Assembly: GCA_947652605.1 (NCBI GenBank) | Contig: OX393584.1 | Coordinates: forward strand, 30,429,467 to 30,493,466 | DNA length: 64,000 bases | From: Elmis aenea | Taxonomy: Eukaryota > Arthropoda > Insecta > Coleoptera > Elmidae | Direction of reading: 5' to 3' | Shown: piece by piece, positions 36,701 to 51,475 of the stretch | Position numbering within the stretch: position 1 is the first letter of the stretch | Layout of the letters: each line of letters opens with the position of its first letter | Notes under the pieces: model-generated | What the model saw: only the letters and a program-made list of their open reading frames with translations | What the model was told of the DNA's origin: nothing | Database searches by the model: none | Translations under genes and position numbers: made by a program

Positions 36701-37900
36701 GATAATACATGTGTTCCTTGAGCGACTATTTATAAACAATTTTAATTATTGACTTGTATATCACAGAAAGAGTTTACCCATGGCATCTTTACATGAAAAA
36801 AATTGTTTTGCATATGTCTTTCAATAAGCTGGTTTTAATTTTTAATAATTTCATAAAAGGACCGTGCTGTAGATAATACATGTGTTCCTTGAGCGACTAT
36901 TTATAAACAATTTTAATTATTGACTTGTATATCACAGAAAGAGTTTACCCATGGCATCTTTACATGAAAAAAATTGTTTTGCATATGTCTTTCAATAAGC
37001 TGGTTTTAATTTTTAATAATTTCATAAAACGACCGTGCTGTAGATAATACATGTGTTCCTTGAGCGACTATTTATAAACAATTTTAATTATTGACTTGTA
37101 TATCACAGAAAGAGTTTACCCATGGCATCTTTACATGAAAAAAATTGTTTTGCATATGTCTTTCAATAAGCTGGTTTTAATTTTTAATAATTTCATAAAA
37201 GGACCGTGCTGTAGATAATACATGTGTTCCTTGAGCGACTATTTATAAACAATTTTAATTATTGACTTGTATATCACAGAAAGAGTTTACCCATTGCATA
37301 TTTACATGAAAAAAATTGTTTTGCATATGTCTTTCAATAAGCTGGTTTTAATTTTTAATAATTTCATAAAAGGACCGTGCTGTAGATAATACATGTGTTC
37401 CTTGAGCGACTATTTATAAACAATTTTAATTATTGACTTGTATATCACAGAAAGAGTTTACCCATTGCATATTTACATGAAAAAAATTGTTTTGCATATG
37501 TCTTTCAATAAGCTGGTTTTAATTTTTAATAATTTTATAAAAGGACCGTGCAGTAGATAATACATGTGTTCCTTGAGCGACTATTTATAAACAATTTTAA
37601 TTATTGACTTGTATATCACAGAAAGAGTTTACCCATTGCATCTTTACATGAAAAAAATTGTTTTGCATATGTCTTTCAATAAGCTGGTTTTAATTTTTAA
37701 TAATTTCATAAAAGGACCGTGCTGTAGATAATACATGTGTTCCTTGAGCGACTATTTATAAACAATTTTAATTATTGACTTGTATATCACAGAAAGAGTT
37801 TACCCATGGCATCTTTACATGAAAAAAATTGTTTTGCATATGTCTTTCAATAAGCTGGTTTTAATTTTTAATAATTTCATAAAACGACCGTGCTGTAGAT
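30724..37900. repeat. Satellite B, block 0 (about 42 monomers of 171 bp)
   Basis: Monomers are spaced exactly 171 bp (ACATGTGTTCC at 30722, 30893, 31064 and so on). Each runs from TAATACATGTGTTCCTTGAG to GGACCGTGCTGTAGA. The junction with the A block shares the bases AC (ACAAAGAC | ATGTG), and the first monomer lacks its GATAAT start. Variants occur at a few fixed sites (ATTGCATC, ATTGCATA, ATGGCATC; AAAAGG or AAAACG; GCTGTAG, GCAGTAG or GCTGAAG). Confidence 0.95.
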
Positions 37901-39178
37901 AGCCTTTGCACTTTTCCCATTTTTCACGAAAAATTAAAAATTGTATTTAGGGGCTAATAATCCTTAATTGGGCTATAAATAACCTGTATAATAAATTTGA
38001 AGCCATTTCCTGTAGTTTTAAGAAAATCGATTTATTTGTCGAAAAAAGTACAAAGACTTATAGCCTTTGCACTTTTCTCATTTTTCACGAAAAATTAAAA
38101 ATCGTATTTAGGGGCTAATAATCCTTAATTGGGCTATATATAAGCTGCATAATAAATTTGAAGCCATTTCCTGTAGTTTTAAGAAAATCGATTTATTTGT
38201 CGAAAAAAGTACAAAGACTATAGCCTTTGCACTTTTCTCATTTTTCACGAAAAATTAAAAATCGTATTTAGGGGCTAATAATCCTTAATTGGGCTGTAAA
38301 TAACCTGTATAATAAATTTGAAGCCATTTCCTGTAGTTTTAAGAAAATCGATTTATTTGTCGAAAAAAGTACAAAGACTATAGCCTTTGCACTTTTCTCA
38401 TTTTTCACGAAAAATTAAAAATCGTATTTGGGGGCTAATAATCCTTAATTGGGCTGTAAATAACCTGTATAATAAATTTGAAGCCATTTCCTGTAGTTTT
38501 AAGAAAATCGATTTATTTGTCGAAAAAAGTACAAAGACTATAGCCTTTGCACTTTTCTCATTTTTCACGAAAAATTAAAAATCGTATTTAGGGGCTAATA
38601 ATCCTTAATTGGGCTGTAAATAACCTGTATAATAAATTTGAAGCCATTTCCTGTAGTTTTAAGAAAATCGATTTATTTGTCGAAAAAAGTACAAAGACTA
38701 TAGCCTTTGCACTTTTCTCATTTTTCACGAAAAATTAAAAATCGTATTTGGGGGCTAATAATCCTTAATTGGGCTGTAAATAACCTGTATAATAAATTTG
38801 AAGCCATTTCCTGTAGTTTTAAGAAAATCGATTTATTTGTCGAAAAAAGTACAAAGACTATAGCCTTTGCACTTTTCCCATTTTTCACGAAAAATTAAAA
38901 ATCGTATTTAGGGGCTAATAATCCTTAATTGGGCTATATATAACCTGCATAATAAATTTAAAGCCATTTCCTGTAGTTTTAAGAAAATCGATTTATTTGT
39001 CGAAAAAAGTACAAAGACTATAGCCTTTGCACTTTTCTCATTTTTCACGAAAAATTAAAAATCGTATTTAGGGGCTAATAATCCTTAATTGGGCTGTAAA
39101 TAACCTGTATAATAAATTTGAAGCCATTTCCTGTAGTTTTAAGAAAATCGATTTATTTGTCGAAAAAAGTACAAAGAC
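37901..39178. repeat. Satellite A, 8-monomer block 1 (1278 bp)
   Basis: Eight A monomers. Diagnostic variants in order: unit 2 has TATATATAAGCTGCAT, units 4 and 6 have TATTTGGGGGC, and unit 7 has TATATATAACCTGCAT with TTTAAAGCC. Entered at GTAGAT|AGCC, left at AAAGAC|GATAAT. Confidence 0.95.
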
Positions 39179-42100
39179 GATAATACATGTGTTCCTTGAG
39201 CGACTATTTATAAACAATTTTAATTATTGACTTGTATATCACAGAAAGAGTTTACCCATTGCATATTTACATGAAAAAAATTGTTTTGCATATGTCTTTC
39301 AATAAGCTGGTTTTAATTTTTAATAATTTCATAAAAGGACCGTGCTGTAGATAATACATGTGTTCCTTGAGCGACTATTTATAAACAATTTTAATTATTG
39401 ACTTGTATATCACAGAAAGAGTTTACCCATTGCATCTTTACATGAAAAAAATTGTTTTGCATATGTCTTTCAATAAGCTGGTTTTAATTTTTAATAATTT
39501 CATAAAAGGACCGTGCTGTAGATAATACATGTGTTCCTTGAGCGACTATTTATAAACAATTTTAATTATTGACTTGTATATCACAGAAAGAGTTTACCCA
39601 TTGCATATTTACATGAAAAAAATTGTTTTGCATATGTCTTTCAATAAGCTGGTTTTAATTTTTAATAATTTCATAAAAGGACCGTGCTGTAGATAATACA
39701 TGTGTTCCTTGAGCGACTATTTATAAACAATTTTAATTATTGACTTGTATATCACAGAAAGAGTTTACCTATTGCATCTTTACATGAAAAAAATTGTTTT
39801 GCGTATGTCTTTCAATAAGCTGGTTTTAATTTTTAATAATTTCATAAAAGGACCGTGCTGTAGATAATACATGTGTTCCTTGAGCGACTATTTATAAACA
39901 ATTTTAATTATTGACTTGTATATCACAGAAAGAGTTTACCCATTGCATCTTTACATGAAAAAAATTGTTTTGCATATGTCTTTCAATAAGCTGGTTTTAA
40001 TTTTTAATAATTTCATAAAAGGACCGTGCTGTAGATAATACATGTGTTCCTTGAGCGACTATTTATAAACAATTTTAATTATTGACTTGTATATCACAGA
40101 AAGAGTTTACCCATTGCATATTTACATGAAAAAAATTGTTTTGCATATGTCTTTCAATAAGCTGGTTTTAATTTTTAATAATTTTATAAAAGGACCATGC
40201 AGTAGATAATACATGTGTTCCTTGAGCGACTATTTATAAACAATTTTAATTATTGACTTGTATATCACAGAAAGAGTTTACCCATGGCATCTTTACATGA
40301 AAAAAATTGTTTTGCATATGTCTTTCAATAAGCTGGTTTTAATTTTTAATAATTTCATAAAACGACCGTGCTGTAGATAATACATGTGTTCCTTGAGCGA
40401 CTATTTATAAACAATTTTAATTATTGACTTGTATATCACAGAAAGAGTTTACCCATTGCATCTTTACATGAAAAAAATTGTTTTGCATATGTCTTTCAAT
40501 AAGCTGGTTTTAATTTTTAATAATTTCATAAAAGGACCGTGCTGTAGATAATACATGTGTTCCTTGAGCGACTATTTATAAACAATTTTAATTATTGACT
40601 TGTATATCACAGAAAGAGTTTACCCATTGCATATTTACATGAAAAAAATTGTTTTGCGTATGTCTTTCAATAAGCTGGTTTTAATTTTTAATAATTTCAT
40701 AAAAGGACCGTGCTGTAGATAATACATGTGTTCCTTGAGCGACTATTTATAAACAATTTTAATTATTGACTTGTATATCACAGAAAGAGTTTACCCATTG
40801 CATATTTACATGAAAAAAATTGTTTTGCATATGTCTTTCAATAAGCTGGTTTTAATTTTTAATAATTTCATAAAAGGACCGTGCTGTAGATAATACATGT
40901 GTTCCTTGAGCGACTATTTATAAACAATTTTAATTATTGACTTGTATATCACAGAAAGAGTTTACCCATTGCATATTTACATGAAAAAAATTGTTTTGCA
41001 TATGTCTTTCAATAAGCTGGTTTTAATTTTTAATAATTTCATAAAAGGACCGTGCTGTAGATAATACATGTGTTCCTTGAGCGACTATTTATAAACAATT
41101 TTAATTATTGACTTGTATATCACAGAAAGAGTTTACCCATTGCATATTTACATGAAAAAAATTGTTTTGCATATGTCTTTCAATAAGCTGGTTTTAATTT
41201 TTAATAATTTTATAAAAGGACCGTGCAGTAGATAATACATGTGTTCCTTGAGCGACTATTTATAAACAATTTTAATTATTGACTTGTATATCACAGAAAG
41301 AGTTTACCCATGGCATCTTTACATGAAAAAAATTGTTTTGCATATGTCTTTCAATAAGCTGGTTTTAATTTTTAATAATTTCATAAAAGGACCGTGCTGT
41401 AGATAATACATGTGTTCCTTGAGCGACTATTTATAAACAATTTTAATTATTGACTTGTATATCACAGAAAGAGTTTACCCATTGCATCTTTACATGAAAA
41501 AAATTGTTTTGCATATGTCTTTCAATAAGCTGGTTTTAATTTTTAATAATTTCATAAAAGGACCGTGCTGTAGATAATACATGTGTTCCTTGAGCGACTA
41601 TTTATAAACAATTTTAATTATTGACTTGTATATCACAGAAAGAGTTTACCCATTGCATATTTACATGAAAAAAATTGTTTTGCGTATGTCTTTCAATAAG
41701 CTGGTTTTAATTTTTAATAATTTCATAAAAGGACCGTGCTGTAGATAATACATGTGTTCCTTGAGCGACTATTTATAAACAATTTTAATTATTGACTTGT
41801 ATATCACAGAAAGAGTTTACCCATGGCATCTTTACATGAAAAAAATTGTTTTGCATATGTCTTTCAATAAGCTGGTTTTAATTTTTAATAATTTCATAAA
41901 AGGACCGTGCTGTAGATAATACATGTGTTCCTTGAGCGACTATTTATAAACAATTTTAATTATTGACTTGTATATCACAGAAAGAGTTTACCCATTGCAT
42001 CTTTACATGAAAAAAATTGTTTTGCATATGTCTTTCAATAAGCTGGTTTTAATTTTTAATAATTTCATAAAAGGACCGTGCTGAAGATAATACATGTGTT

Positions 42101-45100
42101 CCTTGAGCGACTATTTATAAACAATTTTAATTATTGACTTGTATATCACAGAAAGAGTTTACCCATTGCATATTTACATGAAAAAAATTGTTTTGCATAT
42201 GTCTTTCAATAAGCTGGTTTTAATTTTTAATAATTTCATAAAAGGACCGTGCAGTAGATAATACATGTGTTCCTTGAGCGACTATTTATAAACAATTTTA
42301 ATTATTGACTTGTATATCACAGAAAGAGTTTACCCATGGCATCTTTACATGAAAAAAATTGTTTTGCATAAGCTGGTTTTAATTTTTAATAATTTCATAA
42401 AAGGACCGTGCTGTAGATAATACATGTGTTCCTTGAGCGACTATTTATAAACAATTTTAATTATTGACTTGTATATCACAGAAAGAGTTTACCCATGGCA
42501 TCTTTACATGAAAAAAATTGTTTTGCATATGTCTTTCAATAAGCTGGTTTTAATTTTTAATAATTTCATAAAACGACCGTGCTGTAGATAATACATGTGT
42601 TCCTTGAGCGACTATTTATAAACAATTTTAATTATTGACTTGTATATCACAGAAAGAGTTTACCCATGGCATCTTTACATGAAAAAAATTGTTTTGCATA
42701 TGTCTTTCAATAAGCTGGTTTTAATTTTTAATAATTTCATAAAAGGACCGTGCTGTAGATAATACATGTGTTCCTTGAGCGACTATTTATAAACAATTTT
42801 AATTATTGACTTGTATATCACAGAAAGAGTTTACCCATGGCATCTTTACATGAAAAAAATTGTTTTGCATATGTCTTTCAATAAGCTGGTTTTAATTTTT
42901 AATAATTTCATAAAAGGACCGTGCTGTAGATAATACATGTGTTCCTTGAGCGACTATTTATAAACAATTTTAATTATTGACTTGTATATCACAGAAAGAG
43001 TTTACCCATGGCATCTTTACATGAAAAAAATTGTTTTGCATATGTCTTTCAATAAGCTGGTTTTAATTTTTAATAATTTCATAAAACGACCGTGCTGTAG
43101 ATAATACATGTGTTCCTTGAGCGACTATTTATAAACAATTTTAATTATTGACTTGTATATCACAGAAAGAGTTTACCCATTGCATCTTTACATGAAAAAA
43201 ATTGTTTTGCATATGTCTTTCAATAAGCTGGTTTTAATTTTTAATAATTTCATAAAAGGACAGTGCTGTAGATAATACATGTGTTCCTTGAGCGACTATT
43301 TATAAACAATTTTAATTATTGACTTGTATATCACAGAAAGAGTTTACCCATTGCATATTTACATGAAAAAAATAGTTTTGCATATGTCTTTCAATAAGCT
43401 GGTTTTAATTTTTAATAATTTCATAAAAGGACCGTGCTGTAGATAATACATGTGTTCCTTGAGCGACTATTTATAAACAATTTTAATTATTGACTTGTAT
43501 ATCACAGAAAGAGTTTACCCATTGCATATTTACATGAAAAAAATTGTTTTGCATATGTCTTTCAATAAGCTGGTTTTAATTTTTAATAATTTCATAAAAG
43601 GACCGTGCTGTAGATAATACATGTGTTCCTTGAGCGACTATTTATAAACAATTTTAATTATTGACTTGTATATCACAGAAAGAGTTTACCCATGGCATCT
43701 TTACATGAAAAAAATTGTTTTGCATATGTCTTTCAATAAGCTGGTTTTAATTTTTAATAATTTCATAAAACGACCGTGCTGTAGATAATACATGTGTTCC
43801 TTGAGCGACTATTTATAAACAATTTTAATTATTGACTTGTATATCACAGAAAGAGTTTACCCATTGCATCTTTACATGAAAAAAATTGTTTTGCATATGT
43901 CTTTCAATAAGCTGGTTTTAATTTTTAATAATTTCATAAAAGGACCGTGCTGTAGATAATACATGTGTTCCTTGAGCGACTATTTATAAACAATTTTAAT
44001 TATTGACTTGTATATCACAGAAAGAGTTTACCCATTGCATATTTACATGAAAAAAATTGTTTTGCATATGTCTTTCAATAAGCTGGTTTTAATTTTTAAT
44101 AATTTCATAAAAGGACCGTGCTGTAGATAATACATGTGTTCCTTGAGCGACTATTTATAAACAATTTTAATTATTGACTTGTATATCACAGAAAGAGTTT
44201 ACCCATTGCATATTTACATGAAAAAAATTGTTTTGCATATGTCTTTCAATAAGCTGGTTTTAATTTTTAATAATTTTATAAAAGGACCGTGCAGTAGATA
44301 ATACATGTGTTCCTTGAGCGACTATTTATAAACAATTTTAATTATTGACTTGTATATCACAGAAAGAGTTTACCCATGGCATCTTTACATGAAAAAAATT
44401 GTTTTGCATATGTCTTTCAATAAGCTGGTTTTAATTTTTAATAATTTCATAAAAGGACCGTGCTGTAGATAATACATGTGTTCCTTGAGCGACTATTTAT
44501 AAACAATTTTAATTATTGACTTGTATATCACAGAAAGAGTTTACCCATTGCATCTTCACATGAAAAAAATTGTTTTGCATATGTCTTTCAATAAGCTGGT
44601 TTTAATTTTTAATAATTTCATAAAAGGACCGTGCTGTAGATAATACATGTGTTCCTTGAGCGACTATTTATAAACAATTTTAATTATTGACTTGTATATC
44701 ACAGAAAGAGTTTACCCATTGCATATTTACATGAAAAAAATTGTTTTGCGTATGTCTTTCAATAAGCTGGTTTTAATTTTTAATAATTTCATAAAAGGAC
44801 CGTGCTGTAGATAATACATGTGTTCCTTGAGCGACTATTTATAAACAATTTTAATTATTGACTTGTATATCACAGAAAGAGTTTACCCATGGCATCTTTA
44901 CATGAAAAAAATTGTTTTGCATATGTCTTTCAATAAGCTGGTTTTAATTTTTAATAATTTCATAAAAGGACCGTGCTGTAGATAATACATGTGTTCCTTG
45001 AGCGACTATTTATAAACAATTTTAATTATTGACTTGTATATCACAGAAAGAGTTTACCCATTGCATCTTTACATGAAAAAAATTGTTTTGCATATGTCTT

Positions 45101-46522
45101 TCAATAAGCTGGTTTTAATTTTTAATAATTTCATAAAAGGACCGTGCTGAAGATAATACATGTGTTCCTTGAGCGACTATTTATAAACAATTTTAATTAT
45201 TGACTTGTATATCACAGAAAGAGTTTACCCATTGCATATTTACATGAAAAAAATTGTTTTGCATATGTCTTTCAATAAGCTGGTTTTAATTTTTAATAAT
45301 TTTATAAAAGGACCGTGCAGTAGATAATACATGTGTTCCTTGAGCGACTATTTATAAACAATTTTAATTATTGACTTGTATATCACAGAAAGAGTTTACC
45401 CATTGCATCTTTACATGAAAAAAATTGTTTTGCATATGTCTTTCAATAAGCTGGTTTTAATTTTTAATAATTTCATAAAAGGACCGTGCTGTAGATAATA
45501 CATGTGTTCCTTGAGCGACTATTTATAAACAATTTTAATTATTGACTTGTATATCACAGAAAGAGTTTACCCATGGCATCTTTACATGAAAAAAATTGTT
45601 TTGCATATGTCTTTCAATAAGCTGGTTTTAATTTTTAATAATTTCATAAAACGACCGTGCTGTAGATAATACATGTGTTCCTTGAGCGACTATTTATAAA
45701 CAATTTTAATTATTGACTTGTATATCACAGAAAGAGTTTACCCATGGCATCTTTACATGAAAAAAATTGTTTTGCATATGTCTTTCAATAAGCTGGTTTT
45801 AATTTTTAATAATTTCATAAAAGGACCGTGCTGTAGATAATACATGTGTTCCTTGAGCGACTATTTATAAACAATTTTAATTATTGACTTGTATATCACA
45901 GAAAGAGTTTACCCATTGCATATTTACATGAAAAAAATTGTTTTGCATATGTCTTTCAATAAGCTGGTTTTAATTTTTAATACTTTCATAAAAGGACCGT
46001 GCTGTAGATAATACATGTGTTCCTTGAGCGACTATTTATAAACAATTTTAATTATTGACTTGTATATCACAGAAAGAGTTTACCCATTGCATATTTACAT
46101 GAAAAAAATTGTTTTGCATATGTCTTTCAATAAGCTGGTTTTAATTTTTAATAATTTTATAAAAGGACCGTGCAGTAGATAATACATGTGTTCCTTGAGC
46201 GACTATTTATAAACAATTTTAATTATTGACTTGTATATCACAGAAAGAGTTTACCCATTGCATCTTTACATGAAAAAAATTGTTTTGCATATGTCTTTCA
46301 ATAAGCTGGTTTTAATTTTTAATAATTTCATAAAAGGACCGTGCTGTAGATAATACATGTGTTCCTTGAGCGACTATTTATAAACAATTTTAATTATTGA
46401 CTTGTATATCACAGAAAGAGTTTACCCATGGCATCTTTACATGAAAAAAATTGTTTTGCATATGTCTTTCAATAAGCTGGTTTTAATTTTTAATAATTTC
46501 ATAAAACGACCGTGCTGTAGAT
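39179..46522. repeat. Satellite B, block 1 (43 monomers)
   Basis: 7344 bp, which equals 43 x 171 minus a single 12-bp deletion in one monomer (near 42369, where TGTCTTTCAATA is missing) plus the 3-bp block end. It ends with the monomer order AATACTTTC variant, GCAGTAG variant, ATTGCATC, then ATGGCATC with AAAACG. Confidence 0.95.
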
Positions 46523-47800
46523 AGCCTTTGCACTTTTCCCATTTTTCACGAAAAATTAAAAATTGTATTTAGGGGCTAATAATCCTTAATTGGGCTATAA
46601 ATAACCTGTATAATAAATTTGAAGCCATTTCCTGTAGTTTTAAGAAAATCGATTTATTTGTCGAAAAAAGTACAAAGACTTATAGCCTTTGCACTTTTCT
46701 CATTTTTCACGAAAAATTAAAAATCGTATTTAGGGGCTAATAATCCTTAATTGGGCTATATATAAGCTGCATAATAAATTTGAAGCCATTTCCTGTAGTT
46801 TTAAGAAAATCGATTTATTTGTCGAAAAAAGTACAAAGACTATAGCCTTTGCACTTTTCTCATTTTTCACGAAAAATTAAAAATCGTATTTAGGGGCTAA
46901 TAATCCTTAATTGGGCTGTAAATAACCTGTATAATAAATTTGAAGCCATTTCCTGTAGTTTTAAGAAAATCGATTTATTTGTCGAAAAAAGTACAAAGAC
47001 TATAGCCTTTGCACTTTTCCCATTTTTCACGAAAAATTAAAAATCGTATTTGGGGGCTAATAATCCTTAATTGGGCTGTAAATAACCTGTATAATAAATT
47101 TGAAGCCATTTCCTGTAGTTTTAAGAAAATCGATTTATTTGTCGAAAAAAGTACAAAGACTATAGCCTTTGCACTTTTCTCATTTTTCACGAAAAATTAA
47201 AAATCGTATTTAGGGGCTAATAATCCTTAATTGGGCTGTAAATAACCTGTATAATAAATTTGAAGCCATTTCCTGTAGTTTTAAGAAAATCGATTTATTT
47301 GTCGAAAAAAGTACAAAGACTATAGCCTTTGCACTTTTCTCATTTTTCACGAAAAATTAAAAATCGTATTTGGGGGCTAATAATCCTTAATTGGGCTGTA
47401 AATAACCTGTATAATAAATTTGAAGCCATTTCCTGTAGTTTTAAGAAAATCGATTTATTTGTCGAAAAAAGTACAAAGACTATAGCCTTTGCACTTTTCC
47501 CATTTTTCACGAAAAATTAAAAATCGTATTTAGGGGCTAATAATCCTTAATTGGGCTATATATAACCTGCATAATAAATTTAAAGCCATTTCCTGTAGTT
47601 TTAAGAAAATCGATTTATTTGTCGAAAAAAGTACAAAGACTATAGCCTTTGCACTTTTCTCATTTTTCACGAAAAATTAAAAATCGTATTTAGGGGCTAA
47701 TAATCCTTAATTGGGCTGTAAATAACCTGTATAATAAATTTGAAGCCATTTCCTGTAGTTTTAAGAAAATCGATTTATTTGTCGAAAAAAGTACAAAGAC
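46523..47800. repeat. Satellite A, 8-monomer block 2 (1278 bp)
   Basis: Same length, junctions and variant order as the block at 37901; only isolated substitutions differ (for example unit 4 has TTTTCCCATT instead of TTTTCTCATT). Confidence 0.95.
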
Positions 47801-50197
47801 GATAATACATGTGTTCCTTGAGCGACTATTTATAAACAATTTTAATTATTGACTTGTATATCACAGAAAGAGTTTACCCATTGCATCTTTACATGAAAAA
47901 AATTGTTTTGCATATGTCTTTCAATAAGCTGGTTTTAATTTTTAATAATTTCATAAAAGGACCGTGCTGTAGATAATACATGTGTTCCTTGAGCGACTAT
48001 TTATAAACAATTTTAATTATTGACTTGTATATCACAGAAAGAGTTTACCCATTGCATCTTTACATGAAAAAAATTGTTTTGCATATGTCTTTCAATAAGC
48101 TGGTTTTAATTTTTAATAATTTCATAAAAGGACCGTGCTGTAGATAATACATGTGTTCCTTGAGCGACTATTTATAAACAATTTTAATTATTGACTTGTA
48201 TATCACAGAAAGAGTTTACCCATTGCATATTTACATGAAAAAAATTGTTTTGCATATGTCTTTCAATAAGCTGGTTTTAATTTTTAATAATTTCATAAAA
48301 GGACCGTGCTGTAGATAATACATGTGTTCCTTGAGCGACTATTTATAAACAATTTTAATTATTGACTTGTATATCACAGAAAGAGTTTACCTATTGCATC
48401 TTTACATGAAAAAAATTGTTTTGCGTATGTCTTTCAATAAGCTGGTTTTAATTTTTAATAATTTCATAAAAGGACCGTGCTGTAGATAATACATGTGTTC
48501 CTTGAGCGACTATTTATAAACAATTTTAATTATTGACTTGTATATCACAGAAAGAGTTTACCCATTGCATCTTTACATGAAAAAAATTGTTTTGCATATG
48601 TCTTTCAATAAGCTGGTTTTAATTTTTAATAATTTCATAAAAGGACCGTGCTGTAGATAATACATGTGTTCCTTGAGCGACTATTTATAAACAATTTTAA
48701 TTATTGACTTGTATATCACAGAAAGAGTTTACCCATTGCATATTTACATGAAAAAAATTGTTTTGCATATGTCTTTCAATAAGCTGGTTTTAATTTTTAA
48801 TAATTTTATAAAAGGACCATGCAGTAGATAATACATGTGTTCCTTGAGCGACTATTTATAAACAATTTTAATTATTGACTTGTATATCACAGAAAGAGTT
48901 TACCCATGGCATCTTTACATGAAAAAAATTGTTTTGCATATGTCTTTCAATAAGCTGGTTTTAATTTTTAATAATTTCATAAAAGGACCGTGCTGTAGAT
49001 AATACATGTGTTCCTTGAGCGACTATTTATAAACAATTTTAATTATTGACTTGTATATCACAGAAAGAGTTTACCCATGGCATCTTTACATGAAAAAAAT
49101 TGTTTTGCATATGTCTTTCAATAAGCTGGTTTTAATTTTTAATAATTTCATAAAACGACCGTGCTGTAGATAATACATGTGTTCCTTGAGCGACTATTTA
49201 TAAACAATTTTAATTATTGACTTGTATATCACAGAAAGAGTTTACCCATTGCATCTTTACATGAAAAAAATTGTTTTGCATATGTCTTTCAATAAGCTGG
49301 TTTTAATTTTTAATAATTTCATAAAAGGACAGTGCTGTAGATAATACATGTGTTCCTTGAGCGACTATTTATAAACAATTTTAATTATTGACTTGTATAT
49401 CACAGAAAGAGTTTACCCATTGCATATTTACATGAAAAAAATTGTTTTGCATATGTCTTTCAATAAGCTGGTTTTAATTTTTAATAATTTCATAAAAGGA
49501 CCGTGCTGTAGATAATACATGTGTTCCTTGAGCGACTATTTATAAACAATTTTAATTATTGACTTGTATATCACAGAAAGAGTTTACCCATTGCATATTT
49601 ACATGAAAAAAATTGTTTTGCATATGTCTTTCAATAAGCTGGTTTTAATTTTTAATACTTTCATAAAAGGACCGTGCTGTAGATAATACATGTGTTCCTT
49701 GAGCGACTATTTATAAACAATTTTAATTATTGACTTGTATATCACAGAAAGAGTTTACCCATTGCATATTTACATGAAAAAAATTGTTTTGCATATGTCT
49801 TTCAATAAGCTGGTTTTAATTTTTAATAATTTTATAAAAGGACCGTGCAGTAGATAATACATGTGTTCCTTGAGCGACTATTTATAAACAATTTTAATTA
49901 TTGACTTGTATATCACAGAAAGAGTTTACCCATTGCATCTTTACATGAAAAAAATTGTTTTGCATATGTCTTTCAATAAGCTGGTTTTAATTTTTAATAA
50001 TTTCATAAAAGGACCGTGCTGTAGATAATACATGTGTTCCTTGAGCGACTATTTATAAACAATTTTAATTATTGACTTGTATATCACAGAAAGAGTTTAC
50101 CCATGGCATCTTTACATGAAAAAAATTGTTTTGCATATGTCTTTCAATAAGCTGGTTTTAATTTTTAATAATTTCATAAAACGACCGTGCTGTAGAT
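47801..50197. repeat. Satellite B, block 2 (14 monomers)
   Basis: 2397 bp, which equals 14 x 171 + 3. Its monomer variants match block 3's monomers 1-3, 6-12 and 27-30 in order, so it looks like a shortened version of the same array. Confidence 0.95.
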
Positions 50198-51475
50198 AGC
50201 CTTTGCACTTTTCCCATTTTTCACGAAAAATTAAAAATTGTATTTAGGGGCTAATAATCCTTAATTGGGCTATAAATAACCTGTATAATAAATTTGAAGC
50301 CATTTCCTGTAGTTTTAAGAAAATCGATTTATTTGTCGAAAAAAGTACAAAGACTTATAGCCTTTGCACTTTTCTCATTTTTCACGAAAAATTAAAAATC
50401 GTATTTAGGGGCTAATAATCCTTAATTGGGCTATATATAAGCTGCATAATAAATTTGAAGCCATTTCCTGTAGTTTTAAGAAAATCGATTTATTTGTCGA
50501 AAAAAGTACAAAGACTATAGCCTTTGCACTTTTCTCATTTTTCACGAAAAATTAAAAATCGTATTTAGGGGCTAATAATCCTTAATTGGGCTGTAAATAA
50601 CCTGTATAATAAATTTGAAGCCATTTCCTGTAGTTTTAAGAAAATCGATTTATTTGTCGAAAAAAGTACAAAGACTATAGCCTTTGCACTTTTCCCATTT
50701 TTCACGAAAAATTAAAAATCGTATTTGGGGGCTAATAATCCTTAATTGGGCTGTAAATAACCTGTATAATAAATTTGAAGCCATTTCCTGTAGTTTTAAG
50801 AAAATCGATTTATTTGTCGAAAAAAGTACAAAGACTATAGCCTTTGCACTTTTCTCATTTTTCACGAAAAATTAAAAATCGTATTTAGGGGCTAATAATC
50901 CTTAATTGGGCTGTAAATAACCTGTATAATAAATTTGAAATCATTTCCTGTAGTTTTAAGAAAATCGATTTATTTGTCGAAAAAAGTACAAAGACTATAG
51001 CCTTTGCACTTTTCTCATTTTTCACGAAAAATTAAAAATCGTATTTGGGGGCTAATAATCCTTAATTGGGCTGTAAATAACCTGTATAATAAATTTGAAG
51101 CCATTTCCTGTAGTTTTAAGAAAATCGATTTATTTGTCGAAAAAAGTACAAAGACTATAGCCTTTGCACTTTTCCCATTTTTCACGAAAAATTAAAAATC
51201 GTATTTAGGGGCTAATAATCCTTAATTGGGCTATATATAACCTGCATAATAAATTTAAAGCCATTTCCTGTAGTTTTAAGAAAATCGATTTATTTGTCGA
51301 AAAAAGTACAAAGACTATAGCCTTTGCACTTTTCTCATTTTTCACGAAAAATTAAAAATCGTATTTAGGGGCTAATAATCCTTAATTGGGCTGTAAATAA
51401 CCTGTATAATAAATTTGAAGCCATTTCCTGTAGTTTTAAGAAAATCGATTTATTTGTCGAAAAAAGTACAAAGAC
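50198..51475. repeat. Satellite A, 8-monomer block 3 (1278 bp)
   Basis: Same structure as the other A8 blocks, with a private change in unit 5 (TTGAAATCATTTCC in place of TTGAAGCCATTTCC). Confidence 0.95.
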
